Shown piece by piece: positions 47,524-58,186 of a stretch of DNA of 64,000 nucleotides. Position 1 is the stretch's first letter. Each line of letters opens with the position of its first letter. The notes under the pieces are model-generated. The model made no database searches. It saw nothing but the letters and a program-made list of their open reading frames with translations, and was not told where the DNA came from. Origin of the DNA: Gymnothorax reevesii (taxonomy: Eukaryota; Chordata; Actinopteri; Anguilliformes; Muraenidae); assembly GCA_029721435.1 (NCBI GenBank), contig CM056574.1:31109001-31173000 (forward strand). The letters run 5' to 3'. Both the position numbers and the translations under genes were made by a program.

Positions 47524-47682
47524 GACCTCACAGGACAAGGTAAGTAAAATACTCCTTATTGAATAGCAGTTTATAAAATAAGAACAGACAGCTAGGTAAA
47601 CACTAGCTCCCCAGATCTTGTTGCTTCTTCCACTGCAAAACACACTGGCAATGTGTCCTCTGTCCCTGTTCCTCTAGACCAG
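47524..47682 (+). other. Possible microexon plus exon with 75-bp intron
   Basis: CCTTTCTCCATCCATCCACCGCAG is an excellent acceptor-like sequence. It is followed by a 16-nt segment (47524-47539) and the consensus donor GTAAGTAAAA. 75 nt later, TAGCTCCCCAG precedes a 68-nt segment (47615-47682) ending CCAG before GTAAGG. Together the two segments make 84 nt, 28 whole codons with no stop: DLTGQ, then DLVASSTAKHTGNVSS and VPVPLDQ. The split codon is restored exactly across the intron. The peptide is Ser/Thr/Val-rich and unrecognised. The second acceptor is weak in pyrimidines, and chance remains possible. Confidence 0.35.
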
Positions 47683-47727
47683 GTAAGGTGCCCATACCCT
47701 TTAGGGTTCGCCGCTCATTATTATTAT

Positions 47728-48140
47728 GTCTCCCTCGTGGAGGAGGAGGGGAGACATTGTTTTAGGCTCAGTTCCCGGTCACGTTCGCGTGCGTGTTCGC
47801 GTCAACGTTCTCATTTCGTTTCCAGAGCGAAACTCCAAAACCGTTTGCATGACGAAATTTTGCATACTTTCTACTCAGGTCCTGAAGTGGTGCCTTTTGG
47901 TGTGTGCATGTCCATCCGTCTGTCTGACCATCTGTCCGGATGTGATCGTTTCTTTTCTGGCGCATAACTCCTAAACCGTTTGCATGATGTTAACGAAACT
48001 TTGCATACGTACTACTCAGGTCCTACGGGGGTGCCTTTTGGTATGTGCCTGTCTGTGTCTTTGTCCGTCCGGTGGGTTAGGCAGGGAAGGGGGCTGGAGG
48101 GGAGACGTACGTTTTTACGAGTAAAAACACTTTCTAGTTA
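47728..48140 (+). repeat. Dispersed repeat with GTCTCCC ends and 135-bp units
   Basis: It starts ATGTCTCCCTCGTGGAGGAGG and a GGGGAGAC partner. Two direct units 135 bp apart share AAACCGTTTGCATGA (47839 and 47974), TTTGCATAC and CTACTCAGGTCCT, then a CCGTCTGTCTG-type stretch. It ends near GGGGAGACGTACG. Similar repeats are common in aquatic animals. No open frame has coding support. Confidence 0.6.
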
Positions 48141-48830
48141 TAACTCATTCACCCTCAACACAAGGCTCCCCACACTGGTCGGCCGCACTACATGCACAAC
48201 CAACAGGGAATGAGACCCCTCTCTACCCATTTGGGGGGATGAACTAAGTCCATTTGGGAGACATCAAATCATGAACAGACTCATACACACAAATGCAAAG
48301 CCAAATACAATCACAGAAAAATAAATTTCCTCGTCTCAGTCTCTGCCTTACATCCTGTCCTGTGCTGCTCGTCGCGCTGTGGTTTCGGTTTCAAGGAGCA
48401 GGAGGGCATGTCAGTTGATCATTTGTCGGCATCATGGTCACGTCCTGGAAAATAAAATGCCATCACTGTCACGCAGCATTTCTGTGTATGTTTGTATTTG
48501 TGTAGTGGGCCATGAGTTGACATGACATATCGCATAACAGCATTGCATGTAACCTTTAAGCCCATTTTGAGCGCTAACGACTGCTAAAGCAGACTATTCG
48601 AGGATAAGCGAGCCCATTGCAATGCAGTGAGGTTCAATTATGGTTAGGGAGGCCTGGAAAAGTGGCAAACTGCGGCAGTCAGTGTGCCTGCGGGCAGCAT
48701 TGCAATTGCGATGCCGTTCCATACAAAATAAACCATACAGAGTCTCTTGCCTTTATTTGTTTCAGAATGATACATCTCTGTTGTACAGATGCAAGTGTGT
48801 GTCAATGTGAAAGAGCAGATGTGGAAGTTA
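48141..48830. other. Stretch without recognisable genes
   Basis: Nothing recognised. Confidence 0.4.
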
Positions 48831-48848
48831 AAGAGAGGGAGAGAGAGA

Positions 48849-48928
<80 letters not shown>

Positions 48929-48930
48929 TT
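48831..48930. repeat. (GA)n then (TG)n microsatellite
   Basis: GAGAGGGAGAGAGAGAG is followed by about 38 TG units with a single TTTG interruption. Confidence 0.95.
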
Positions 48931-49094
48931 GCAAGTAGTGCTAGAAGGAATTTCTGTGTTCCTATAGAGTACAGGAAGGTGTATCCCATGGTGTCGATTC
49001 TGTCAGAAATTTTTTGCAGGAAAACAAGATGACTAAGTGTGTTTGAACGCCCACCACCCTTCTGTGGTGCTACCCTCTCCCCCTTCTCTCTCAC

Positions 49095-49500
49095 ATACGC
49101 ACAGTCTTGTTTTTCTATCCTCCTGGGGTCTAAAAAATTATTTTGCACCAAAATTCTGTTTCCATCACCCAACCTGTAAATTAACCCTAATCTCAGCCCC
49201 ATCCTTAAACCTTGCCCTAATGTTTACCTGAATCTTAACCCTGACCGATAAACCCCCCAGAGTAACCCAATTCATTACCTTAATGTAACATCTAATGTCA
49301 GCCTTAAGCAAAATTATAATGTCTAACCTTAAAGCTAGACCTTGTCCTAACCATAAACCCATCTGTAACCCAAGACCTTAATTTAGTCCTTGGCCCAGAA
49401 TGAAGCTTTTTCCTCATGGGAAGCCCAAAAAATGTCCCCACAGTACTATTTTTTCAGACTTTACTATCCTCTTAGGGTCTTTCAGTTCCTACAAGTACAG
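49095..49500 (-). repeat. Dispersed repeat with degenerate CCTAA core
   Basis: Reverse-complement relative of 27421-27672. TATCCTCCTGGGGTC (49117) and TATCCTCTTAGGGTC (49466) bracket CTTAACCCTGACC-type degenerate repeats and AATGTCCCCACAGTA (49432). Confidence 0.6.
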
Positions 49501-49639
49501 ATAGACAAGTAAACACAAAAAAACACCACTTTCCCTGGTTTGTTCATTTGTGCTTTATTAGCATTGGTAGTATACAATACCCTAAGTATTTAAAACAGGA
49601 AATAGCCGTGCTTGCCAGGAATATCCAAAAAATAAACAA

Positions 49640-50000
49640 TGAAATACAATATTTTATCCCATAAATTATTTAAAATTGGTGTAATACGACCATGTCATAC
49701 ATGTTGGTATGACATGCTGGAAACTGTTAGCCATCCCTAGCATTAGCTTCCAGTTGGCAGTCTATTCAAGTCAATGGGATGAGTAATTTGCTAGCTACCA
49801 TGCTAATACTTTTTACCATTAAAGTCATACGTAATTTACATTTGTAACTGTTATCGTAGAAACTTGAATTCATTCACTTAAAGGCAAAAAGTGTTATAAT
49901 GCCAGCTAGCAAATTATTCATCCCATTGACTTCTTTTTTTTTTTTAATTCTCCAATTAGGCTACTACAACGATGGCATTTATGGGATAAATACAATATCA
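49640..50000. repeat. Imperfect fold-back repeat (MITE-like)
   Basis: AGTCAATGGGATGAGTAATT, then TGCTAGCT (49769-49796) pairs with AGCTAGCA, then AATTATTCATCCCATTGACT (49904-49931), one mismatch in 28. Outside these, ACAATATTTTATCCCATAAAT (49647) pairs with ATTTATGGGATAAATACAAT (49978). Exact ends and target duplication are not clear. Confidence 0.6.
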
Positions 50001-50147
50001 ACTTTGTGAACCCAAAATATCATTTTCATGAATCTTGAGAAGTAATTTTCATTTATTTGATGAAAATTTCAACTCTTGTTTCAAAGTTTGATATCTCGAG
50101 CTCACTCATTAGAGATTCTCTATGGTTACACATTCCATTTCTTATTA

Positions 50148-50691
50148 CACTGCCCGGCCAAAAAAAAAAGTCACACACTCAAATATTTAGTTGGAACCCC
50201 TGTAGCTTTGATTACAGTCCATATTCATCTTGTCACTGTTTTGACAACTATATGCAATGCCAGAACATTTATTTTCGATCAGAAATGGCATAATTTTTGG
50301 CCGAGCTCTTGTCTTCTTGACATAATGGTTGAACCACTGGTCGTCTTTCATGTGCACATCCCAATAACTTTTAATGTGTTTAAGGTCAGGACTTTGTAGT
50401 GGCTAATTTGTTTGCGAAAATGATTCCTCATACTTTTATTTGTCATTCATGGTTTTCTTGGCAAAATACAGGCCAATAACTTGCCCGTTCTGAAATACTG
50501 TAACATTTTTCCACCATCAGGGGATGGGTCTTCCGACATGATTTTTTAAGAAATGAGTAGCGACGCGCTTCATCAGTCAGGGTAAAGATGATTATTGCCA
50601 GCTGAAACATATTAATAACAGCAATAATGATCCAATTATAGAATTTGTTCATCAATTTCCAAACGGTGACTTTTTTGGGGGGCGGGCAGTG
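50148..50691. mobile_element. Tc1/mariner-type MITE, TA-flanked
   Basis: The ends CACTGCCCGGCCAAAAAA (50148) and complement TTTTTTGGGGGGCGGGCAGTG (to 50691) are about 30 bp and imperfect. TA lies directly outside on both sides (50146-50147, 50692-50693). At 544 bp and with no transposase domain it is a deletion derivative of a common fish mariner family. Confidence 0.8.
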
Positions 50692-50693
50692 TA

Positions 50694-51747
50694 AATATCA
50701 ACATCGCCAGTCTCCATAAGGTAACTGGCCTCAACAAGCTGCCAGATCAGCTTCAACACTCCTTGGCATAGAATCAGCAAGTGTAAAACTTGACAAAAGG
50801 TTTAAAGTACCTTTCTTCCAATAGAAATTCCCTTGTTTGTTACTTAAAAGATGATGATGGAGAGCGCTGTCTAATGGTGTGTTACAACCAAATACAAAGC
50901 AAATGTTTTACACAACCAGGTTACATACAAAGTTAAAACAAAAATGTGAATAAACCCAAGAAGATGCAATCATGCGAGAGGCATGACACAAATGGCATGA
51001 ATGCGTAAAATCTGCATGTTGCTTAACTTGAAAATGCACAACTTCAGTGAAAAATTCACGTGAGTATAGTAGTGTTCTGAATGGCATCAATGGCAGTGAT
51101 ATAGGCTAGCTATGCTACCTACATTGCTCGAACCGCAATTACATTGTTCATGCTAAAGGGCAAGCTTGTTAGTTAGTTAGTTAGCTGTAACAAATAAACA
51201 ATGTGATAGTTACACAAAAAATTGTGGTCTCATTCAACATTAGATATGACAACATATCAAGTAAAATGTTTGCAATATTAATGTTACAATAATAGCGGTG
51301 CTATCTAGCTGCTGATTATCTGAAGATTCCAAGGAAGGAATGTCTCTCATGGGGTAAATGAGGGTCAGCTGGCATGCTCTCTAGGTTGACAGCGCAGCAC
51401 TGCATGTCAAAGTTCAACCAGGCTGACCTCCAACAGAGGTGAATGTAACAGAGGTGAATGTAATTTTGCTGTGAACAGAGCTGTGCATCTTTATAGCAAA
51501 AAAATAACAATTGATCTTGTGATCAAACTCAAGCGAGTAAAGCAAGGCAAAATTTCAATTTGTGTTGGTTGATTGGTTGGTTTTTTTCTGTATATATACA
51601 CAAGCATTACAAACAAGAAAAGAAAAAAATACGCAGAAAGTGTAATACAAAATACAGATAATCTAAAGATATGGCTGGTAGCCCATATTCAGCTGCAATA
51701 ATTATTGTTGCAGCTGGTCTTCCATGGGACCAGATATCAAATATAAA
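50694..51747. other. Stretch without recognisable genes
   Basis: AT-rich. Nothing recognised. Confidence 0.45.
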
Positions 51748-51914
51748 CTAGAAAAGCACTCAGAGAGCGCAGAACCTCCGCCAGGGGGCAGCAAAGCCAA
51801 AAGCACGGCGATTGGAACTCCGGCCCATTGGAACGACTTGAAATCTATAAATATATAAAAACAAACCAACAAACAAATGGCACCGAAAACATATACCTCC
51901 TTGGCGGAGGTTAA
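51748..51914 (+). mobile_element. Short SINE, CTAGAA-head / GGCGGAGGT-tail type
   Basis: The head CTAGAAAAGCACTCAGAGAGCGC and tail AAACAAACCAACAAACAAA, then ACCTCCTTGGCGGAGGTTAAT correspond to the SINE at 11937-12270, with an internal deletion. It contains CCGCCAGGGGGCAGC at 51778-51792, close to the CTCF consensus. Confidence 0.7.
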
Positions 51915-51973
51915 TGACACAACTTATATAAAAGAAATTGATGTAAAAAAAAATTATTCATATTACATATTTA

Positions 51974-53585
51974 CAAAACCCAAAACCAGTGAAGTTGGAA
52001 CGCTTTGTAAATCGTAGACAAAAACAGAATACAATGACTTGCAAATCCTTTTCAACTTATATTCAATTAAATACACTGCAAAGACAAGATGTTTAATGTT
52101 CAAACTGAGAAACTTTATTTTTTTTTTTGCAAATAATCATTAACTTAGAATTTAAAGGCAGCAACACATTGCAAAAAAAATGGCACAGGGGCCTTTTTAC
52201 TACTGTGTTACATCGCCTTTCCTTTTAACGACACTCAGTAAACGTTTGGGAACTGAGGAGACCAATTTTTGAAGCTTTTCAGGTGGAACTCTTTCCCATT
52301 TTTGCTTGATGTTCTACAGCTTAAGTTGTTCAACAGTCCGGGGTCTCCGTTGTCGTATTTTACGCTTCATAATGCGCCACACATTTTCAATGGGAGACAG
52401 GTGTGGACTTCAGGCAGGCCAGTCTAGTACCCGCACTCTTTTACTACGGAGCCATGCTGTTGTAACACGTGCAGAATGTGGCTTGGCATTGTCTTGCTGA
52501 AATAAGCAGGGGCGTCCATGAAAAAGACTTTGCTTGGATGGCAACATATGTTGCTCCAAAACCTGTATGTACCTTTCAGCATTAATGGTGCCTTCACATA
52601 TGTGTAAGTTGCCCATGCCTTGGGCACTAATACACCCCCATACCATCACAGATGCTGGCTTTTGAACTTTGCGCCTATAACAGTCCGGATGGTTCTTTTC
52701 CTCTTTAGTCCGGAGGACTTGACATCCACAGTTTCCAAAAACAATTTGAAATGTGGACTCGTCAGACCACAGAACACTTTTCCACTTTGCATCAGTCCAT
52801 TTTAGATGAGCTTGGGCCCAGTGAAGCCGGCGGCGTTTCTGGGTGCTGTTGATAAATGGCTTTCGCTTTACATTGTAGAGTTTTAACTTGCACTTGCAGA
52901 TGTAGCGACGAACTATAGTTACTGACAGTGGTTTTCTGAAGTGTTCCTGAGCCCATGTGGTGATGTCCTTCACACACTGATGTCGGTTTTTGATGCAGTA
53001 CCGCCTGAGGGATCGAAGGTCACGGGCATTCAATGTTGGTTTTCGGCCTTGTCGCTTACGTGCAGTGATTTCTCCAGATTCTCTGAACCTTTTGACGATA
53101 TTACGGACCGTAGATGATGAAATCCCTAAATTTCTTGCAATAGCTCGTTGAGGAATGTTGTTTTTAAACTGTTCGACAATCAGCTCACGCATTTGTTCAC
53201 AATGTGGTGACCCTCGCCCCATCCTTGTTTGTGAATGACTGAGCATTTCAGGGAAGCTGCTTTTATACCCAATCATGGCACCCACCTGTTCCCTATTAGC
53301 CCGTTCACCTGTGGGATGTTCCAAATAAGTGTTTGATGAGCATTCCTCAACTCTCTCAGTCTTTTTCGCCACTTGTGCCAGCTTTTTTAAAACATGTTGC
53401 AGGCATCACATTCCAAATGAGCTAATATTTGCAAAAAATTACAAAGTTTACCTGTTCGAACATTAAGTAACTTGTCTTTGCAGTGTATTCATTTGAATAT
53501 GGGTTGAAAAGGATTTACAAATCATTGTATTCTGTTTTTATTTACGATTTACACAACGTGCCAACTTCACTGGTTTTGGGTTTTG
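51974..53585 (-). mobile_element. Tc1/mariner transposon, second family, full length
   Basis: Perfect outer ends CAAAACCCAAAACCAGTGAA (51974) and its complement (to 53585), with TA on both sides (51972-51973, 53586-53587). Inverted similarity continues for about 150 bp (AAACAGAATACAATGA, ATACACTGCAAAGACAAG). 1612 bp, a normal Tc1 length, with one minus-strand transposase frame. Confidence 0.95.
52200..53222 (-). pseudogene. Tc1-like transposase, two premature stops
   Basis: The frame from ATG 53222 ([19 protein letters not shown]) to TAG 52200 is 341 codons, the standard Tc1 transposase length. An in-frame ATG at 53372 adds 50 residues from the terminal repeat and is not the likely start. 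The N-terminal part has two helix-turn-helix units with [10 protein letters not shown] between them. Catalytic residues are in [16 protein letters not shown] and SPIENVW. Codon 271 is TGA (Cys in relatives), just before the catalytic Glu, and codon 303 is TAG. Asp of the SPDL motif is His. No frameshift was seen. The enzyme would lack the last acidic residue and is presumed inactive. Confidence 0.93.
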
Positions 53586-53659
53586 TACATATTATCATAT
53601 TATTTTACAGATGTCCCCTAAGATGTATTGTTGATAGATTCAATTTGAAAGTACATTAT

Positions 53660-53945
53660 CAGAATTATTTATGGTATGTTTGAAAGCATCAAGAGATGTG
53701 ATATCACGTACATGCAATGGTAGTTTATTATATTCGAAAGCAGCTCTAAATATAAATGCTTGTTTACAGATATTTGTTCTCAATTCAGGTAAATGAATGT
53801 CAGTTTGATTACAGAGGGAGTAAGGCATACATTTAATCTTGAACATGTCTTTCATGTATTTTGGAGCCATATTATTCAGAATTTTTAGTGTAAAAAATTG
53901 CATATGATTTGTTTGTCGTTTACAAAAAGTGTCCCATCCCAGAAC
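53660..53945 (-). pseudogene. LINE reverse-transcriptase C-terminal fragment
   Basis: Non-LTR retrotransposons copy their RNA into nicked chromosomal DNA. Minus-strand reading gives LKILNNMAPKYMKDMFK (family KxLNxxAPxYLxDxF), LPELRTNICKQAFIFRAA (family LPxxRTxxGKxSFxYxAP) and LPLHVRDITSLDAFKH (family LPxxVRxxxSLxxFK). These are the conserved blocks after the RT catalytic domain in L2/CR1/Jockey-type elements. The catalytic region and endonuclease are absent. The fragment starts directly beside the Tc1 element and is only about 95 residues long. Confidence 0.75.
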
Positions 53946-53969
53946 ATTATATTCCTGGAAACACACCAT

Positions 53970-55440
53970 TTAACATGTCGTTCCAAAATGCCCCATATGA
54001 GTTCAGTTGCTATCCGGTGACTGGAAAGATCATTTTCATACTCACAATACCATTTAGTGCCCCTGTGTGCCCTGCGGGGCTTGGGGCCATTGTCATCCTT
54101 GAACTGATCCCTGCCGTCATGTAATGCTTCATCATGAGGTAAAGGTGATCAAACAGAATAACTCTGCATTGATTTGCAGATTCCGTTCCGCCTTAAAGAG
54201 GATGAGTAGACCCAATCCATGCTGGGAGAATGAAAAGAAGTATCTGCTTTCATTATGTTTATCCACAAACTTATTCAGGTTTTTTCATTGCAATTTGTCA
54301 CCCATTTGTATTGTGCTGTGAGTTAAATTTTTGCTTTCATCACTCATTGTCTCTCAGACTGTGTTCTGAGCCTCTCGTCAGCTAAGTATGACGAAAATTT
54401 CCTAATTACCTCAACAGAAAAGTGCAAAGATAATAATGCTGATGGATGACAATGCGATTATATATTTATGTCTTATTCTTATACGCTAGCGAAATAGGAA
54501 GTGATGGAATGACATGATATAGTTTGTTTTGAAAGAGAAACACCTCAGTTTAATTATAGCTATTTTAACTTTCATTTTATTTACAATAATTGATTGTGTT
54601 GGCAATCTTGCTGACACAGGAGTTTTAAGAAAATAAATAAATAAATGCGATGAAACACAAGAGTGAATAGATTGACATAAAAAAAATATTGTTTTCCCCG
54701 TGTTTCATTTTAACAAATGGATTATTAACTGCATCACTTATTAGTTCTCCTTTTCTCCTTAAGTTTTATCAATGGCGCCATTAATTTTCTACTTGGCTGT
54801 ATGTGAGATTTAATTCTTTGATTATCTTCACTCTCCTTCTCTCTGCCTCACCTTTTCTGCCTCGTACAAAATCTAATTCCTGTTGCTGTAAGTCTATTGG
54901 CAGGCAATGCTTATTATATATTGCCTAAGCATAGCCAAACCAATTTAAAGCAATAAATTCATATAAATTTAACTTCCCTACCCCCTACCCTGTCTCTTTG
55001 TCTTTGTCTCTCTCTCTCATTCACACATATACTGTACCTGTACACACACTGCAGTAGCCACTTTGAAAATTAAGCTGTAGGTCAATGTTATCACACTCAA
55101 TATGCATGTAACTCAGACTAGTAGAGACTCAGAGAGGTAAGCTTACACACTCCCTATGTTTCATAACTTATAATGCCAGGATGAGCGTTGAGGTGACCAC
55201 TTATGGCAATGCATATATGGGGGTAGCATGGTATGGACAAAGTCAACATTGAGGTAATGAGGTGTAAGTTCACATCACAGGCTTTCCGTTTCCACAGTTC
55301 TATAGAGAACTGCAACACCGCCCCAGAGCTTTCAAAACTTCCTCACAATAGAAAGCTGTAACAATTGACCTATGGCTAAGCCACGCCCTCAAATGCCATG
55401 AGCCAATCACAGTGCGTATTCTCTCTCCATAAACTCGGAC
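53970..55440. other. Stretch without recognisable genes
   Basis: No gene or clear repeat. AT-rich; a short pyrimidine-rich tract at 54990-55020. Confidence 0.45.
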
Positions 55441-55530
55441 ATTCTGAGCCTGAACTTCGTTGAAATGCATTATGGAAACTCCGCATCGTTCGCTTATATG
55501 GGGTTTTAAAATGTTTCTAAGTTTAAAAAA

Positions 55531-55905
55531 ATGGTCAAACACTGTGCTTGGGGTAAATTTTACTCCAATACAAGGTATCCTGAGAGGCTGGTCGATGGGA
55601 TGTATTTTATACCCTTCCCAAAGCCACATCATAACCGAGAGAAGTGTCTCCCTTGGATAAAGCTGCTTTCACACCAGACGCGCAACAAATTTTTTGCACT
55701 ACAAATTACATTCAAAGTCAATGTAAAGACACGAATACGCGCTTGCATTGACTTTGAATGTAATCTGTCGTGCGAAAAATTCGTTTTGTGTCCGGTGTGA
55801 AAGCAGCGTAAAGCTTTGTGAAAGACCCCAGTATCAGCTTAACGTATATAGCTAACAAAGGTCAACAAGGATGTCTACATCTGTTCAAAGCTAAGTCAAC
55901 ATTGT
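55531..55905 (+). pseudogene. THAP-like zinc-finger fragment broken by a MITE
   Basis: THAP domains are C2CH zinc-binding DNA-binding modules, often at the N-terminus of transposases. From ATG 55531 the reading is MVKHCAWGKFYSNTRYPERL, then FIPFPKPHHNREKCLPWIK. This matches the pattern C-x4-C..RYP..FIPFPKP..KCLxWIK seen in fish THAP-type transposon proteins. The second Cys of the first pair is Phe here. The frame is cut at 55662 by a MITE and resumes at 55814 with LCERPQYQLNV; after a frame change YICSK gives the C..H-side part. A second MITE starts at 55912. The rest of the gene is not visible. Confidence 0.6.
55663..55808. mobile_element. Palindromic TTTCACACC MITE inside the THAP fragment
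   Basis: GCTGCTTTCACACC (55662-55675) faces GGTGTGAAAGCAGC (55794-55807), with TTACATTCAAAGTCAATG against CATTGACTTTGAATGTAA inside. A 5-bp duplication TAAAG flanks it (55658-55662 and 55809-55813). Removing the insert rejoins the THAP reading frame. Half-copies of the same family lie at 9859-10018. Confidence 0.85.
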
Positions 55906-55911
55906 GTTTAA

Positions 55912-56213
55912 CCCTCTATTAACCAGCGTAGCATATCTGCTACATGAAGTAAAAGGGTTAACAGCCTGGACACCCTGTTGGTTTTGTTTCTTATTGCCAA
56001 ATAAACATTTGAGAATAACTTGAATGGTATGTCACTTTATTTTTTTCATTAGCATTATTACCCAATGAGGCAGATTTGCTACAATTTGGAAAGGTGGGCC
56101 AAATGTGTCAAAATTTTTTTGTCTACTGTTTTTCAAATAATGGCCCAAAAGAAACATTTTTGCATAGGGAAATAATTTTAACACAATTGGAAATGGGTTT
56201 GGTTAATAGAGGA
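55912..56213. mobile_element. piggyBac-type MITE, TTAA-flanked
   Basis: The ends CCCTCTATTAACCA (55912) and TGGTTAATAGAGGA (to 56213) are inverted repeats. TTAA lies immediately outside both (55908-55911 and 56214-56217). The CCCT start, TTAA target and 302-bp size suit a non-autonomous piggyBac element. No coding content. Confidence 0.75.
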
Positions 56214-56217
56214 TTAA

Positions 56218-58153
56218 GGCGACATTTTGTCACTTTGCTGGAGATTAATGTAAAGTTATCTTTTACATTGCTACGTTAGCTCAAGTTAGTAAACTCTATG
56301 GCTAACTTCAGTGCTTATGGACGTCGGCTTAGCGTGAGCTCCTGGCTGCATTGTTCACCATATCACCTTGTTTACTTTGGATTTCAGTCTCGTCAGGTTA
56401 GATATCTTAACTTCGGTAGCTAGCAATAATAATACGTAAATTAAATGCATTACCCTGCGGTGCACGACAATGGTGCTCCTCTGTCTTATTGTGTGAGAGG
56501 GTGAAGGAAACAAGCTGCGGATTATCGCGTGTACAATGAGACCTGAAAAAATTTAGCTTCTAATTTAAGCTTTTTGTTGACCTTCTCTACTCTAAATTCA
56601 TTAATGTATCCCTTCAATGCATGGAGTTACCCTATTTGCTGACTTCTTGATGATATTTGAGCCTTCTATCGCCAAAAATCATCGATAGCATCCTGAAAAA
56701 TATCTCCGGCTGTGATACCAGCCATTAGTGCCTGTTCTAAAATGTTGATTGTCTGAGTCAGTGGAGGGGGCAGGGCTTAGCCATGGGTCAATTGATGCAA
56801 TCAGGGTTTAGGCCATCAGGTGTTCGTTGGTTTAATCACTTGGTTATACCTCTTAACTGTCTCCTCCATTTTCTCACATTTGGCCCGGATTGGTTTACCA
56901 CAAGTCAAATGCTCACTGCTCCCGCATACAATGGTCCTATTACACAAAAACTCTGAGTCTGTTGTTGCTGTTATGAGTATTTACATAAAATATATGGCTT
57001 AATCTTCAATGTTGGGACAAACAACGTGGATATCTTGATTGCACAGGTTCTTAGCTTTCGAACAAGTCCAAATGGAACGGATAATACTTGGTTTGACCGT
57101 CACAACACAACTTTGATGATGAGGACTGACGAGTTTCATTGCACTCAAGTATGTGGTGTGGATGTTGAGAAGTTGATTTATTGCATTTGTAATGACTGAC
57201 ATTGAGCAAATATGGGTAGGGTGGGTAGAAATGAAATCCTAAGCATTTAAGCTTTCAAATGGTATATCGTTTGCCTGGATTGGTTGAGGATTTAAGTCAT
57301 AGTTTACAAATGAAGAATTCAAAATTTGTTTCAAAATTCTGTAGGGTCCTAATTAGGGCCTAGTGTCAGTTAACAGGTTAATTTGCTATACCTGTAGCTA
57401 GTAATACAACTACTGACCTCTGACGAGTGGCTCTAACATCAGGTTTACAGTGCGCAAAGAGACTTATGTAACATCGTCTGCATACAATAATCTAGTGAGC
57501 ATGAAAACCCCAAATCAGACGTATTTTTGGGAAAATTATATATAAAAAGTATCATATACAGCACATGCCAGTGATAATAACCCTGTCAGGAGTGCAATCT
57601 CCCCTGACACTCCGCACTGTTTGGATCTCCCATGTCCCTAACGTCTCTCAATGCCCCAACTCCCTCTGGGTCTCGCTTCAGTCCCTGTCTCCACTGACAC
57701 AGCAAGTTTCTGATTGGCGGTGCTGAGGCATGGAAGGAAAGTGGGCATGAACACTCAGATATATGCAGGAACATGGACGTAACCAGAAGTACAGGCACAA
57801 CCAGACATGCACAAATTCACCGTAAATGAATAGAATAGCATTATTGAAATTCTTATGCTTTTATTGAGAGCTACAAACACAAATTCAGGCATATATGTAC
57901 ACTGTATGTGCATTCACACAATCCCTGTCTTCCTCTATCTGCCCACACACACACATCTATAGCTTTACACAAATACGCACATTGACGAAAATAAGGGGGG
58001 AAAATGGTCAGATGACCATGGTCACACCACTGCATAATTTCCCCATAATAAGGATAATATAATGTGAGATATTTGCTTATTTATGTCAACAGAATGTAGC
58101 TGGATGCTAAATGGCTTCTCAGTGACAGAAAAGAGATTTGCAATCTTACTCCA

Positions 58154-58186
<33 letters not shown>

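Noticed and set aside
53223..53372. Fifty extra N-terminal residues of the Tc1 transposase
   Set aside because: They come from the inverted repeat and 5' leader; family members start at MGRGSP (53222).
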